Notes under the pieces: generated by a model
Databases searched by the model: none
What the model was told of the DNA's origin: nothing
Seen by the model: the letters and a program-made list of their open reading frames with translations, nothing else
Shown: positions 21,793 through 32,831 of the stretch, piece after piece
How the letters are laid out: each line of letters starts with the position of its first letter
Position numbering within the stretch: position 1 is the stretch's first letter
Assembly (NCBI GenBank): GCA_000733355.1
Contig: JNVV01000016.1
Span: 681,978 to 745,977, forward strand
From: Falciphora oryzae
Taxonomy: Eukaryota > Ascomycota > Sordariomycetes > Magnaporthales > Magnaporthaceae
Reading direction: 5' to 3'
Length of the DNA stretch: 64,000 bases
Translations under genes and position numbers: made by a program

Positions 21793-22338
21793 CTCCGTGC
21801 AAAAAGACGAGCTCGTCCCTGACAGACTCCCTCCATCGGCTTAGGCGATCCGCAATCCCATCTTCCGGATGCGAACTCACACCTGTCGAGAACCGGGTGA
21901 ATGAATCTGTTCAACGGCGAAGCAAATCTGGGCGACGAGTATCGTGCTCCGGGATCCGACTCTGGAAACAGGAGGGGTTTTCTCTATTCACGCTTTCTCT
22001 TTTTTTTTTTTTTTTTGTTCACCCACTGATTCCATCACCCAGCCTGATTTCTGCCCGCCACTAATTTTCCTCTTTGGTCACTTTTCTCCCATTTCCGTTT
22101 GGTTTCTTCGTTAGCACACCACCCCTCCTTCATATCAGAAAACCCCATAAAACCCAGCACGCACAACCCATTGGCATCAATGTCAGATCCCTCACACTTC
22201 TCCCTAACTTCATCGCGCCGGCTAACCATCCAGCAGCCTCCTCTCAGACTGCATTCATTGCGAAGGCTGCTGACTTTGCGTGCAGCGCAGCACCTCAAAG
22301 AGCAAAGTGGGGAAGGGGAACAGGCGCATGGCGCAGTT

Positions 22339-22625
22339 NNNNNNNNNNNNNNNNNNNNNNNNNNNNNNNNNNNNNNNNNNNNNNNNNNNNNNNNNNNNNN
22401 NNNNNNNNNNNNNNNNNNNNNNNNNNNNNNNNNNNNNNNNNNNNNNNNNNNNNNNNNNNNNNNNNNNNNNNNNNNNNNNNNNNNNNNNNNNNNNNNNNNN
22501 NNNNNNNNNNNNNNNNNNNNNNNNNNNNNNNNNNNNNNNNNNNNNNNNNNNNNNNNNNNNNNNNNNNNNNNNNNNNNNNNNNNNNNNNNNNNNNNNNNNN
22601 NNNNNNNNNNNNNNNNNNNNNNNNN
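22339..22625. other. Assembly gap (287 N)
   Basis: A run of N. Sequences on either side show no gene that would continue across it. Any frame crossing it is meaningless. Confidence 0.99.
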
Positions 22626-23427
22626 CTGTCTGGGCTTTGAGATTCTTTGGGTCGTCTCGGGACGTGGGCGAATGACGATGCGTCTCGCAACCAGCAACTG
22701 TGAGAACGGCGCGTCGAGTTGGACCCGAGAATACGGTTCTGAGACCCACAGAATCAAAAGATAGCCGCTTCCCATATCGACCAGGTGAGGCCCCTATGCT
22801 CTTGCAGGAGATCCACAAGAGGCCGTCGTCGAGATGGGAATAGTGGTAACTGCAGTCACACCGGACCTCCTGAGTTATGCATATGCTTGGAGTGGGAGCA
22901 AACTCGGACCTCACGCTGCAGCATCAACAGACGTTAAGGGAGATATTGGCTGGAGGCGAGGGTTATTTCGTCCATCAGCACCAAAAAAGCCTGCCGCGGC
23001 GACAGTGGTGACTGGGATGGAATTCTGAGCATCAGGGCACCAACACCTCGACGCTCTTCTATCATCTGTTTGATTAGGGCCCATATGGCGGAAAGACGAA
23101 TACTTGGTGCATGCACTGGCTACCTGCAAAAATACAGCAGCAGTTTGCCCCCACTCCATTCCGAATGTTGCATCATGGCCTCTGTGATTGTCGTGAAAGA
23201 GCCGAGGGTTTCGTCTCGAGCCAGTAGATCGACAAGATACAGATCGTTGGCGTTCCACGGGGCATTCTTGTTTGATTAATTAGCTACAACGGAATCGTTG
23301 TCCCATGCCCGCCGTGAGTGACCATCACAGAATTCAAATCTGATAGGTGCTGCCGAGGACATATATTAGTTCTACCTTCTATTCAAGGATAGAGCAAGAC
23401 ACCTTTCTTGCTCTAGGTTCTGCGAAT

Positions 23428-23457
23428 CCCGAGGGTCCCTCGGGGGTCTTTATAAAA
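23428..23457 (+). promoter_or_regulatory. Perfect 17-bp palindrome next to a TATA box
   Basis: CCCGAGGGTCCCTCGGG (23428-23444) is a perfect odd-length palindrome and contains CCG-N9-CGG, the everted half-site layout used by some Zn2Cys6 factors. TATAAAA follows at 23451-23457. The pair looks like an operator beside a core promoter, but no supported gene lies downstream. Confidence 0.35.
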
Positions 23458-24796
23458 GCCGGCTGCGTCTACATGGTCAGAACTGTACCTAGGGCCAGTG
23501 CCCCCAGTCACCTTGCATAGGTATATGGACTAATATCTACCAGTAATTAGCCCACAATCAGCCATCGTATTGAATCCGTTCTTTTGTCCCCGCCTGTATG
23601 CCAAGCCGGGAGGAGACGGTGCTTGGCTTTGGGGACGAACCCTGCGGTCAAGTGTGTTTGCCGTCGATCAGCCCGGAATCACGGAATCAGCGGGGAACAT
23701 GGCCAAGCAGACAATTGTTGGTGATGAGCCTTCATGATTCTTTAGCTGGTGGGAAGGGATTCAAACATATCTCGTCAACTCCGGAGGGATCTCTCCCCTG
23801 CAAGAGCACTGGAGTTAACAGCGAGGGCCGAGAGGATGAGAGGTCCGCTGGCTTAATAATTGAATTTTTCACTTGTACCAAGAGGATCAGCGAGGTGTGT
23901 GCGCGTGTGTCAGGTGGTGGTGTGTCTTTGTAATTACGATAATTACGATCTTTTCGCCCGAGCATTGTCCAAGCCCGTCCCCGTGTCCTATTATTGGCAG
24001 CTAACCGCCCCAGCCTCTCACCGAACCCCGCCAGCCTTCTCTCAACGGTCCTTTTTTTTTTTCTTTTTTTTTCGTCGCCGTAACTCGCCTGCTAGGGCTG
24101 ATCCGGCAGCCGCCCCCAGACTGGCTAGGCGGGATGGGGCTTAAGGATCTGACAAGTGAATGGTGGAAGGATTCCCATTCCCCTGCAGACGCCCCGGGAG
24201 CGCCAGCCCAGGATGGCAAAACCCCCGGGGTAAAAGGGGGAAAGGACCAAAGCACGGCGGTGGCGGCGTTAATTACGCACGTACCCGATAGCCGCTGGGC
24301 TGGAGAGCTGCAGCAGGCCTTTTTTTGTGGAGGGCAGGGCAGGACCTCTTGTTGGAGGGTAGCCAATGACCCCTTCCCCAGTCCTCATTTTTTTTTTTTT
24401 TTTTTCTCGTTTGGGCGGGAATAACAAGCAGCGGACAGCTTACATATCGTGATTGGAGAGAGACCCCTTTCGGAAAGTCGCCGACGGGGACATGGGGCTT
24501 GAATTACACCGATTCCCACTCTCGTCTTACGGGCACGGTCCCACCTTTGCGCGCCACGCATAAACTATGGGGAACGTTTGGGCAGGGAGGGCAGGTCTGC
24601 CAAGAATACTAAGTAGGGCAATCACGCTGGCGAAGCGCAGGCACGGAGGTGACACGCCCAATACAAGGCAAGAGTTGGCGGGGAACACGGCTAGATTGTG
24701 TTGCATGATGGCAGGCGGTTCGTTCGTTCCATGGGCGCGTGAATTAAGCTTGGACTAACAGCCTGCCTGCTGGCCCCTGACGAGTTGCCAGTTTCC

Positions 24797-26321
24797 TCAG
24801 TCCAACAAGCTTGTTTGAACTCCTTCTAGAACAGGGGCCCCGTCCTCCCCGCCCGTTTCTGGCGAGCCTGCCTCTTGACCCCTGGGCCCTCCGCTGAGGC
24901 GCCGCCTGTGCGGATGCCGTCTTTGATGGATGGCTTCATGATGTTTCCTCTGGAGATTAGGTTCATCCTTCGTTAGCTTCGGCGTCATTTTTGCCTCGCA
25001 GCGTGATGTGCATAGTAAGCAAGCGGAGGGGACTATCAGTTTTAGAAACACTCACCATGTTGTCAACCCTGCTGAACTTGCGCCCGCACCCCTCGGCGGG
25101 GCACTCGATGTTGGGGTTGTGCGACCGCATGTGCCGCCTGCAGTCCTTCTCGGACGAGAAGCCGTTGTAGAAGCGCGGGCAGCCGTCAATGCTGCAGAAG
25201 TGGCTCTTTGTGTGCGCCCGGTAGTGTTTCCGCAGGTCGCATGCCCTCAGGAAAGTGCGCGTCGACCCGCACCCCGGGTGTGTGCACCGCCAGCTGCCCC
25301 CTGGCCCCTCGGGCTGGCATCCCATCTCGCGCACGTCCTCGGGCATCCAGTCCGGCCCTGCTCGTGTACGACCTGCTGACGCCGAGCGTCCGCGGAGAGC
25401 GGCCGCAGAAGAGGAAGACGTGGTGGTGGTTTCGGCGGTAGTGGCCAGTGGCGGAGACGCTCCAGAGCTCGTACCCGTCTCTTGTTCTGCCGGCGCTGCC
25501 CTTACTGTCGACGATGCCGCCGTGTTTGCGTTGCTGCTGCTGTAAATCCCTCCTGCTGATGTGGCTACGGTCGTCGCCGTTGCTGTGAAAAAGTTTCCCG
25601 CCGAGGTGAGATCAGGATCCAAAAGGTCCGGGTCCCACATCCCCGTGTGTGAGGGCGCGGGGCTCGCTGCGGTCGAGTAGCTGGCAGCGGACGGGGTGCA
25701 GCCGGGGCGCAACGCCGGCGAGCAGGGCGCGCTGAACGAGTCGCTGTGCTGCAGTCGCGGCGGGAAGAGTTCTGAGGAGCGGCGCTCGCTCTGCTGGCCG
25801 TCCTCAAACTTGAACACGGGGTCGACCCAGGCGTCCTCGAAGACTGCGACGGCGTCCAGCGAGTCGGACAAGACTAACGTCGGGGTGGTGCTCATCCGAG
25901 CACGTTCCGCAGTGGTTTCGGGAGAAACTCCGAGGTGCTGTTGCTGAGCCTGTGCTGCTGAGCTGGCCGTTAAGGAGGTGGTGTCGTGCATGGTGAGGGG
26001 TTCTTGTGGAGGAAAGCCCCATTGCTGCAGCTGCTGGAGGTAGTGTTGAGGGTGTGCGTTTTGCGCGTATTGGTGCTGGCGATGTTGTTGGTGTTGCGGG
26101 CGGTAACTCCTGATGTTGTTTCCTTGGGTATGCGCCATGGTGTGGAAGTGGTCCAGTGCTGGGTCAACATTGTTGTCCAGCAGGGAGAGTAGCCGTTGTT
26201 GCTGCTGTTCTTGGAGCGTGGGCTCCTCGTTCCCCCACGAGAGCCTCCAGTCCTGATTAGGCATGGTACCATATGCTTCGGACGGCCTGTCTGCCTGGCG
26301 GACCGGCAAACACCCGAGCAT
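24797..26321 (-). CDS. C2H2 zinc-finger transcription factor
   Basis: A likely nuclear DNA-binding regulator; no named orthologue is recognised. Exon 1 is 26321..25056, the intron 25055..24950 (106 nt, GTGAGT...CTCCAG) and exon 2 24949..24797, giving 472 aa. An in-frame ATG at 26264 (MPNQDWRLSWGNE) is an equally good start and gives 453 aa. The N-terminal two thirds are Gln-, Ser-, Thr- and Ala-rich, as in activation domains. Three fingers sit near the C-terminus: CTHPGCG...HYRAH (about 346-370), CSIDGCPRFY...HMRSH (376-401) and CPAEGCGRKFSRVDNM...H-X4-H (407-430). The third finger is split by the intron: exon 1 carries both cysteines and exon 2 both histidines (RKHHEAIH). This supports the splice model, because unspliced reading loses the histidines. 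The tail after it is basic, then Gly/Glu-rich. Confidence 0.85.
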
Positions 26322-28654
26322 TGTGTGTGGGAGCTCCGTGGTGGCGCTAGGAGATGGTTATAGAGTGGCGAGGGTGGGTGTAGAGGAGGTTCCTTGCAGC
26401 ACAGGAGTGATGTATGTACTTCTCGAAGGCTGATCGGAAGGAATGTAGATGCCAGGGGCTATGCAGTAGACACGGCAGAGAGAGGCCACGGGAGAAGATG
26501 AGAGGATGTCCAACTTACTAAGTATTTAGACATTAACGGTATCGTTACTAGTGGTGGCCGTGGCTGGACTGGGGCCGAGTGGTGGGCGGGCACGCTGGCC
26601 ACCCCTCCCCCCTTTCTGGGCCCTGTCCCGCCTCTGCCCCTGGCCCCTGGCCCCTGGCGCGCGGGATCGGCACAGGTCGCGCCTTGCAAATCGACACCCA
26701 CATTACCACGGTGACGACGGTCGAGACAAGACATTGCCTCGACCACGGCGCGGACTTTGGGAAACTACCCACACGACGGAGCAGCGGAGATACGGGATCG
26801 AGCGCATTGCCGTCTACTCTCCGATCCAGACCACACAGGGGCTGAGCCATATGCCCAAACCAGCCGGGGCCGGCAAGATGCTACTCTGGGCTCACGGCGT
26901 CCCATTCAAGGATCGATGTCCGGCATGCTAGGCCTGCTATGAGGGGACCCACGCAGAACAGGCCCCGAGTCGAGTGGTTTGGGCGGAGAAGAAGCTGCGT
27001 CAGTGGCTGGAGAGCGAGAGGGGTGTGTTCCGTCTGGTGTGTTCCGCATGGCGTGTTCCCCATGTCGTCCACGGCCATAACGAGACGCCGTGATGCCCCA
27101 GGCAAGCGAGCAGCTGCCGATGTGCAGAGGTCCTGCGCCAGCCGGCTTGGCCTCCGTCTCCCGTCCGTCCTGTGTGCTGTGCATCTTCCGCCGGCTTACC
27201 TGTCACCTTGTGTGACTGTCGACGCCCTTTCGCGGGGGTTCGGCCGTCGTCGTGCTTTCAGGGTTGTCAGGGCTGTCAGGACGCGTGGAGAATGGTGCCC
27301 TGCCTGGCTTTGGACGACGCCATGCGGTCCGCGACCACGACCCCCACAAATCCACTGGGGAAAGGAAAAGAAAAACATCAGACAAAGTCCAGCAGGGCAG
27401 GCAGCTCGCAGCCAATCCTGCGGAGAAGCGACAGCTCAGACCCTGGCTGAGGCTCAATCTGCTGGCTGGAGATGTGGGACCAGAGCGCAGCGTCGATTGG
27501 TCAGATCGCCTATTTCGCGCTGCCATTGGGCGAGCGTTTATTCCCACATGTGCATCCTCGACCGGTCCCCACTCCCCACCGACGTTCGAAATGTTCCAGC
27601 GGATGTCTGCCGGGGAGGGGGCTCGATGCCGCGACGCACCCGCCCTCACGATTCGAACAATCTGACAGGAGTGAGCTAGTCTGTGTCAATCAAAATGGAG
27701 GCATCCACATCTCCACGGAGCTGGGCTCCGGACACCATCAAGTCTCCGGCGGATGGGCTCGAAAAAGGGCGTAGGAAATGGACCGCCTCAGGTACCGACT
27801 TGGATTAATTAGCCCAGGAAATGGGGCAGATCCAGCCGGTAGACTCCTCTGATGGGCCGGTTCGGTCTCGAAGCCAATCCTTTCCGTTTAACGTTGCCCA
27901 TATCCACCAGCCGGGCATTTTCATGCGGTTGCATCTCACCATTGTTTTTGTCTTGCTTGGCACGCCTCCATCTTGTCTCCTCATCACCGCACGCGTAGCA
28001 CACACCCTCGACGAAGCCCTCCTGCGCGTCACTGCCGACACCGTAATTTCGCCGTCAGAACTCACCGGCCACCCTGGACACGTGCATTCCTGCCGTGTTG
28101 TCTATCTCGGGTATCTCGGGTGGGGATTATCAACCACTGCCCGGCTTAGGATTTTTAAGCGCGTCGAGGCCCACACGACGGCAGCGGTGGGCCCTGCGCC
28201 TGGTTCTCGTCCTCCGCTTTGATTTTCCTTATCGAGTAAGACGCCGGCCGGTATGATTCACACCAAGCCGCCAGTCCACCACATCGAACGGGACGAAAGG
28301 ATTCTTGTAATTAGGCCATCGGCTGAGAACCAGAGCAAAAGGTCACTCGCGTCTTGGACGATCATGCAGGAGCGAATGCTACCCAGAATCATGGAGGCGC
28401 GCAGGCACGCGCACACATTACATCGTGTGTTTGTCAATTCAAAGTTTGCCTCGCTCGGGCTCAATCCAATCCCTCAGCCCTAAACGGCCTCTGCGTTAGA
28501 GGCTGAGCAAATTAAGGATGTGGCGGACAAAACTCTGCCGCAGCCACCTTATTTATTTATAAATAGGTAGCAATCGAGGTCCAGGATTGGAAATGGGTCA
28601 AGAAAATCCTTGCCCAGAATCGACGCGGGGAGAACACCGCACCAAAAGCTAGGG
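26322..28654. other. Intergenic stretch upstream of the C2H2 factor gene
   Basis: About 2.3 kb hold no recognised gene; open frames on both strands are short and compositionally random. Its left part must include the promoter and leader of the C2H2 factor gene. A pol III terminator and tRNA begin at its right end. Confidence 0.4.
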
Positions 28655-28660
28655 AAAAAA
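28655..28660 (-). terminator. RNA polymerase III terminator of tRNA-His
   Basis: Read on the minus strand, a T6 run follows two bases after the tRNA 3' end. This is the normal pol III stop signal. Confidence 0.75.
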
Positions 28661-28662
28661 TC

Positions 28663-28734
28663 TGGGCGTGGCAAGACTCGAACTTGCGTTTCTTCGGCCA
28701 CAACGAAGTGTACTAACCCCTATACGACACACCC
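28663..28734 (-). tRNA. tRNA-His (anticodon GUG), no intron
   Basis: On the minus strand 72 nt fold as a complete cloverleaf: acceptor stem GGGTGTG with CACGCCC (one G-U pair); a D arm around TATAGGGGTTAGTA; anticodon stem CTTCG/CGAAG closing the loop TTGTGGC with GTG as anticodon; T stem GCAAG/CTTGC around TTCGAGT; discriminator A, as in eukaryotic cytosolic tRNA-His. CCA and the extra 5' G are not encoded, as expected in eukaryotes. The internal B box is AGTTCGAGTCT. It stands alone in a gene-poor region. Confidence 0.95.
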
Positions 28735-30746
28735 TGTGCTTTTCCCGACGAGCCGCTACGCCATTCGAGTTTCCGTTACGTTTAGGCTCGTCGTGTGGTG
28801 CACTCGATCCGATGCGGGGTTTATGAGGCCTCTTCACGACTCAGATATGACGCAATTGGCTCGCAGCCTCCCAACGTGAACTGGCAAACCACGAAAAGTT
28901 TGTTAGCTTGGCCTAGGTGGCTCCAACACGCCTCTATTATCGACATCACTCTCGTAGTAGAATCCCACGTATAGCAACCTGTGATATGCAGGTGACCACA
29001 ACTGTATTTTATATTACCATATAGATATGAGACGTGTACGTGCTCCTACAGAGGGAAGTTTCAATATCGACATACTACCACACGGTAATTCTTCCCACAT
29101 TTGGATGCTAGTGTTGCATATTCAACATTTGCATGAAGGCTCTGCGTCAGCAAATTCCACATTTCGAATCACACATAAGGAACTTGGCCTGGTTGAGCTT
29201 CCCGAGGATGCTGTATAGCAGCATCTTCCTCAACCCTGATGTAGCTAATTATCTCACTAAACATCAAAATATATCAAGCAATGTAACCGTAACCATGTGT
29301 TAAATTCTTCCATCCCATATATGCGCACAAAACACATTACTATCAGTCACGGTTTCAATAAAGTCCGGCCCTGCCCGTCTATGTGGCTGAAGCAACAGTG
29401 AGAGATATTAGATACTGTAAAGGGCGCTGATGCCTGTCTTTAAAGTGATATAGAGCCTCGATTTCTGGGTTGAGTGTAAACGCTAAAGGCAGGGGACCAT
29501 TCATGAATTCTCGAAGGCTACATGATCTATTAGCTGCTACGAAGAAAAAAAACATGTTAGCCTAAGCCTGCAACACGATGATGTACTATCGAGAACTATC
29601 CCATGTCCTAACCACTGGATCCTTGGCATGAAAAACGAGCATCACCTCGAGTGCCGTTGAGCCCTCGTCCGTATATCTTTCCCTCTTGGCAGATCTCGTA
29701 TTCCTTTCAGGAACCAATGCTTTCCAGGGGTCAATGCTGGGTTTCATTCCCTATTCGGGAGCTTGAGGCTCAACGGCACTTAAAGGGTAGTTAGGGCATC
29801 ACAAAAGGTTGATAATTGTCCATCCAGCCTCCATGGAGACGTTCTTGATCCCTAGGCCGAGGCTGTGCAACTCTGTTGAGAGTACGCAACATAGAGGAGC
29901 GCCCGGACAGCATGATCCAGAACCACAACGACACCAGGCCGTCTTCTAGAGTTATTGACTTCTGTTCCAAAAGCTGTATCCGGAGTGCTGGACCAGGAAA
30001 TATCACAGACACCAGCACACTCGCGTGGTCTGAAGGGTGAGTCCGCCATCATCGTATCCGAAGGGAAAAGTCATCGTCACGTCCCAGACCACGAACTGGC
30101 ATCGAATGAATGGGAATGGCAACGGGGTAGCACATGGAATATGAAGTAGAAAGAAACATAACCCGGACGCAAGACAGCTGCGTGTCTCACCTGTCGATCT
30201 GAGCTTGCTCGGACTGGCAGGCGGGTGCGCCTCGCTTGGATGGGCGTACATATAGCAGAATTCCCACGACGCGGGAATCGTAAAAGGCTTCCCCGCTGGC
30301 CGAATAGCCCGGTAAACGTGTGTCATATATGCTTAAACTTCTGAGGTCATCATAGACCCCGGCCTTCTCTGGTTGAACCCAGACTGTTGCGGACCGGGCC
30401 GCTGCCAAGCCAACGCCCAATCGGAACCATGCGCTCGTATCCAAATACAGAGGGCCTTCTAGACGAGTAGGTGGCCTGCACCAAGCATCTAGAATATCCC
30501 CGGGCAGCTCGGCATGGCGTGGTACTTGCAGGGGATACGTGGTGCCCACCTGGGACCTCCAGCTCCTCGCAAGGCTGCGCATGTTCGACCCACTAATCCT
30601 CGGACGTCGGACAGGTGTTTCCTCGGACTGACGAACAGATACGGGTTCTGGTTTCGTCCGGCGCCGCCACAGGACACCCTCCTTCCTGCGCCTGTCCCGC
30701 CTGACGCCACGGATAAGAAGGACGGTGTCACAGATGGCTGTGCCGA
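28735..30746. other. AT-rich intergenic stretch
   Basis: About 28880-29600 is clearly more AT-rich than the rest of the window, with many short AT words and stop codons in every frame, like decayed repeat DNA. No protein remnant is recognised. A pair of 14-bp inverted repeats bounds 29650-29780. Confidence 0.4.
29650..29780. repeat. 131-bp segment bounded by 14-bp terminal inverted repeats
   Basis: AGTGCCGTTGAGCC at 29650-29663 is the exact reverse complement of GGCTCAACGGCACT at 29767-29780. The interior is not palindromic and not coding. No clear target duplication flanks it. It could be a very short MITE or a decayed one. Confidence 0.5.
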
Positions 30747-31634
30747 TCAAGGCAGCTTCTCGCCCGTTCTCGTGGCCTGCCCAACCAGTGAGTTGGTGGT
30801 GTCGTCGGCGTACCGCTTATACACGTCGATGTACGCCTGCTTGTCGCTCCACGTGTCGACAACACATGGTCGGTTCACAACGGCGTCGAGCCAGATGCGC
30901 CAGCGCCGCCACACGGCGTCGTCGCCCTCTTGCGCCCCCTCGGCCGGAATCCCAACGCCGCCGGCCTTGTAATGATCGATCAGCCAAAGCCTCTTTGCCC
31001 AGGGGGCCAAGCTGACGTCCACCAAGCTGAAATGGTCGCCGAGGAACCAGGGGCCGACACCACCCCGAGTGCCACTGCCCTCGGCCGGCGCCATCTCGCG
31101 GACGAGCGCCTTGATACAACTGTGCAGCTCCTGGCGTGCCTGGTCGAGGCTGTATGGCTTTTCGGGCGTGTGCTGCAGCAGCTTGTAGAAGCCGGCGACG
31201 ACCTTGTTGCATATGTGGTCGATCCAGATGCGGCAGCGAGCGCGCTCGTAAGGGTCGCGCGGCATCAAGTACGGGCCGTGCTGGGCCTTATCCGCAAAGG
31301 CCTCGTCCAGATAGTCGCAGAGGACGGTGCTCTCGTACAGCGGCTTCAGCTCCTGCTCCTGCTGGCCCGCGTGTATGGCCGGCCGGGGGACGGCCAGGGC
31401 GGGAACAAGGCCGCGGGGATTGAGGGCCAGGAACTCGGGGGATTTGTGATAGGGGTTGATCTCGATGTACTGGTATGGGATGCGTTTCTCCTCCAGCACC
31501 ATCCAGGCACGCTGGACGAAGGGACAGAACCAGCCCGCATACAGCTTGAGCGGGTGCTCGGGCGCGTGGGCTTTGACAAGGTCTGCGGCCCGCCCCGTGG
31601 CATGGTCGAGAATGGAAGTGTCCACTTGGGCCAT
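30747..31634 (-). CDS. Omega-class-like glutathione S-transferase
   Basis: A cytosolic thiol transferase of the GSTO type: these enzymes use an active-site cysteine for glutathione-dependent reductions such as dehydroascorbate or deglutathionylation. It has a single exon and 295 aa. The thioredoxin-like N-terminal domain (about 25-110) has LKLYAGWFCPFVQRAW with Cys37 in the catalytic CPF motif, then NPYHKSPEFLALNPRGLVPA with the cis-proline, and ESTVLCDYLDEAF for the glutathione gamma-glutamyl contact. The all-helical C-terminal domain runs about 120-280 and includes WFLGDHFSLVDVSLAPW. The substrate cannot be told from sequence. The fungal family is large and members respond to oxidants and toxins. 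It ends about 740 bp after the inverted-repeat segment and lies divergent from RFC3. Confidence 0.92.
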   Translation of the reverse strand: MAQVDTSILDHATGRAADLVKAHAPEHPLKLYAGWFCPFVQRAWMVLEEKRIPYQYIEINPYHKSPEFLALNPRGLVPALAVPRPAIHAGQQEQELKPLYESTVLCDYLDEAFADKAQHGPYLMPRDPYERARCRIWIDHICNKVVAGFYKLLQHTPEKPYSLDQARQELHSCIKALVREMAPAEGSGTRGGVGPWFLGDHFSLVDVSLAPWAKRLWLIDHYKAGGVGIPAEGAQEGDDAVWRRWRIWLDAVVNRPCVVDTWSDKQAYIDVYKRYADDTTNSLVGQATRTGEKLP

Positions 31635-32831
31635 GTTGAAGACTTATCACTCCGCTTAGTTGCCGATCTAGAGAAATAAGCAGGACAGGAGAGCAGATCG
31701 GGAACGCAAAGAAATGTACCTGGATTGGACAAGTTAACACCGAGCTGGGCAAGGCCGGGGTTGAGACGCCACAGAGACGTAGGCGGGGTGACGTCGGCCG
31801 ATCGATATACCCGGATTCCGCCTGCCAAAATGCCCGTCGGCTGGTTCGCTCTCGCGGGGTGGTCCCCTGGAGTCCTGGGTAAGGGTAATTGGACGGTGCG
31901 AAGTGGCCACCCCTACCGTCGAGCACAAGCACAGCACGACGTGACCAAGCCGAACAGGGCCTTGCAAAGGTTTATGGGCGTGTGAACCATGCAATAGGCG
32001 TTGGTACACGAGCTGGCCCGGTGGGCGCGGCGGCGGCGTCTCTTGGGAAACGTTTTGTTCTTCAGGGCCTGTGGCAGGCGTGTGCCAGCGGCTTTGGGGG
32101 CCGTCCTCGTCGTAGTTTTCGCTGTAGTTGTCGTCGTCCAGGCGCGTCCACGCCACTCGGGATGCCCCATGGTAGTCAGTCCAGATCGAGAGCGATTGTC
32201 TGGGCATGGGATGCGCAAATACATCTGGGGACTGGATTTTTTTAAACCCACGCAAAGCGGCCGGCTCTGCCTCCTGTGCTTCCGCCAGGCTTCAGCAATC
32301 CACTACTCCCGCCAGCGGGCCCGCACTGCCTGCAGGAGAAGATAAATTCGGCCGAGGTTCGGCGATCCAGAACCTGCTGGACTGCAATCTTGCAGATACA
32401 GCCTCACGGATGCTGGCGACCCCGCTCCGCCCAAGGGTCATGCTTGGAGAGAGACGCTGCTGGCCCGTGGAGCCTGGGCTTTAGGGGCTTTACCCGGTGC
32501 GCGTTAGCGCCATGTGGTGGTGTGCATCCGCTGGCGTGCGACATCAAATCAAGCACACGAGCGCACGAAACTTGGCGCACGGGCCCCACACTAGCGAGGA
32601 ATGGGCTGGGCCGTGCTAGGAATTTGGAGCCTGCGCCGCACCACTTTACGCGTCGACTCGACGCGGTCTGAATGGAGCATTACTGGTGAAGCTGCATTCG
32701 CTATACACCGAGGCTTGAAAGCCCACCGTCGACCATCGTCAAGCACGCAGATAACCTCCAGTCCTGGCCCCTCCCCCCCGCCCTCAGCCCACGAACCAGC
32801 CGAACTGCTCTCGAAACCAAGACCAGAAAAA
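31635..32831. promoter_or_regulatory. Divergent upstream region GST/RFC3
   Basis: About 1.2 kb hold both promoters. ACGCGT (an MluI cell-cycle box) stands at 32648-32653, about 180 bp before the RFC3 ATG. No gene was recognised inside; frames here are short and random. Confidence 0.4.

Larger units (their letters stand above)
21793..24796. other. Intergenic region with an assembly gap
   Basis: Three kilobases hold no recognised gene. A T18 tract lies at about 21999-22016 and further T tracts at about 24050-24070 and 24390-24405. Bases 22339-22625 are unknown. A promoter-like site is at 23428-23457. The 111-codon frame at 23598-23933 (plus) lies about 140 bp after that site but has no recognisable domain. 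Confidence 0.4.

Noticed and set aside
22035..22914. Open frames crossing 22339-22625
   Set aside because: They exist only because N bases cannot contain stop codons.
27640..27670. GATTCGAAC resembling a minus-strand tRNA B box
   Set aside because: The flanking bases do not form a T stem or acceptor stem.
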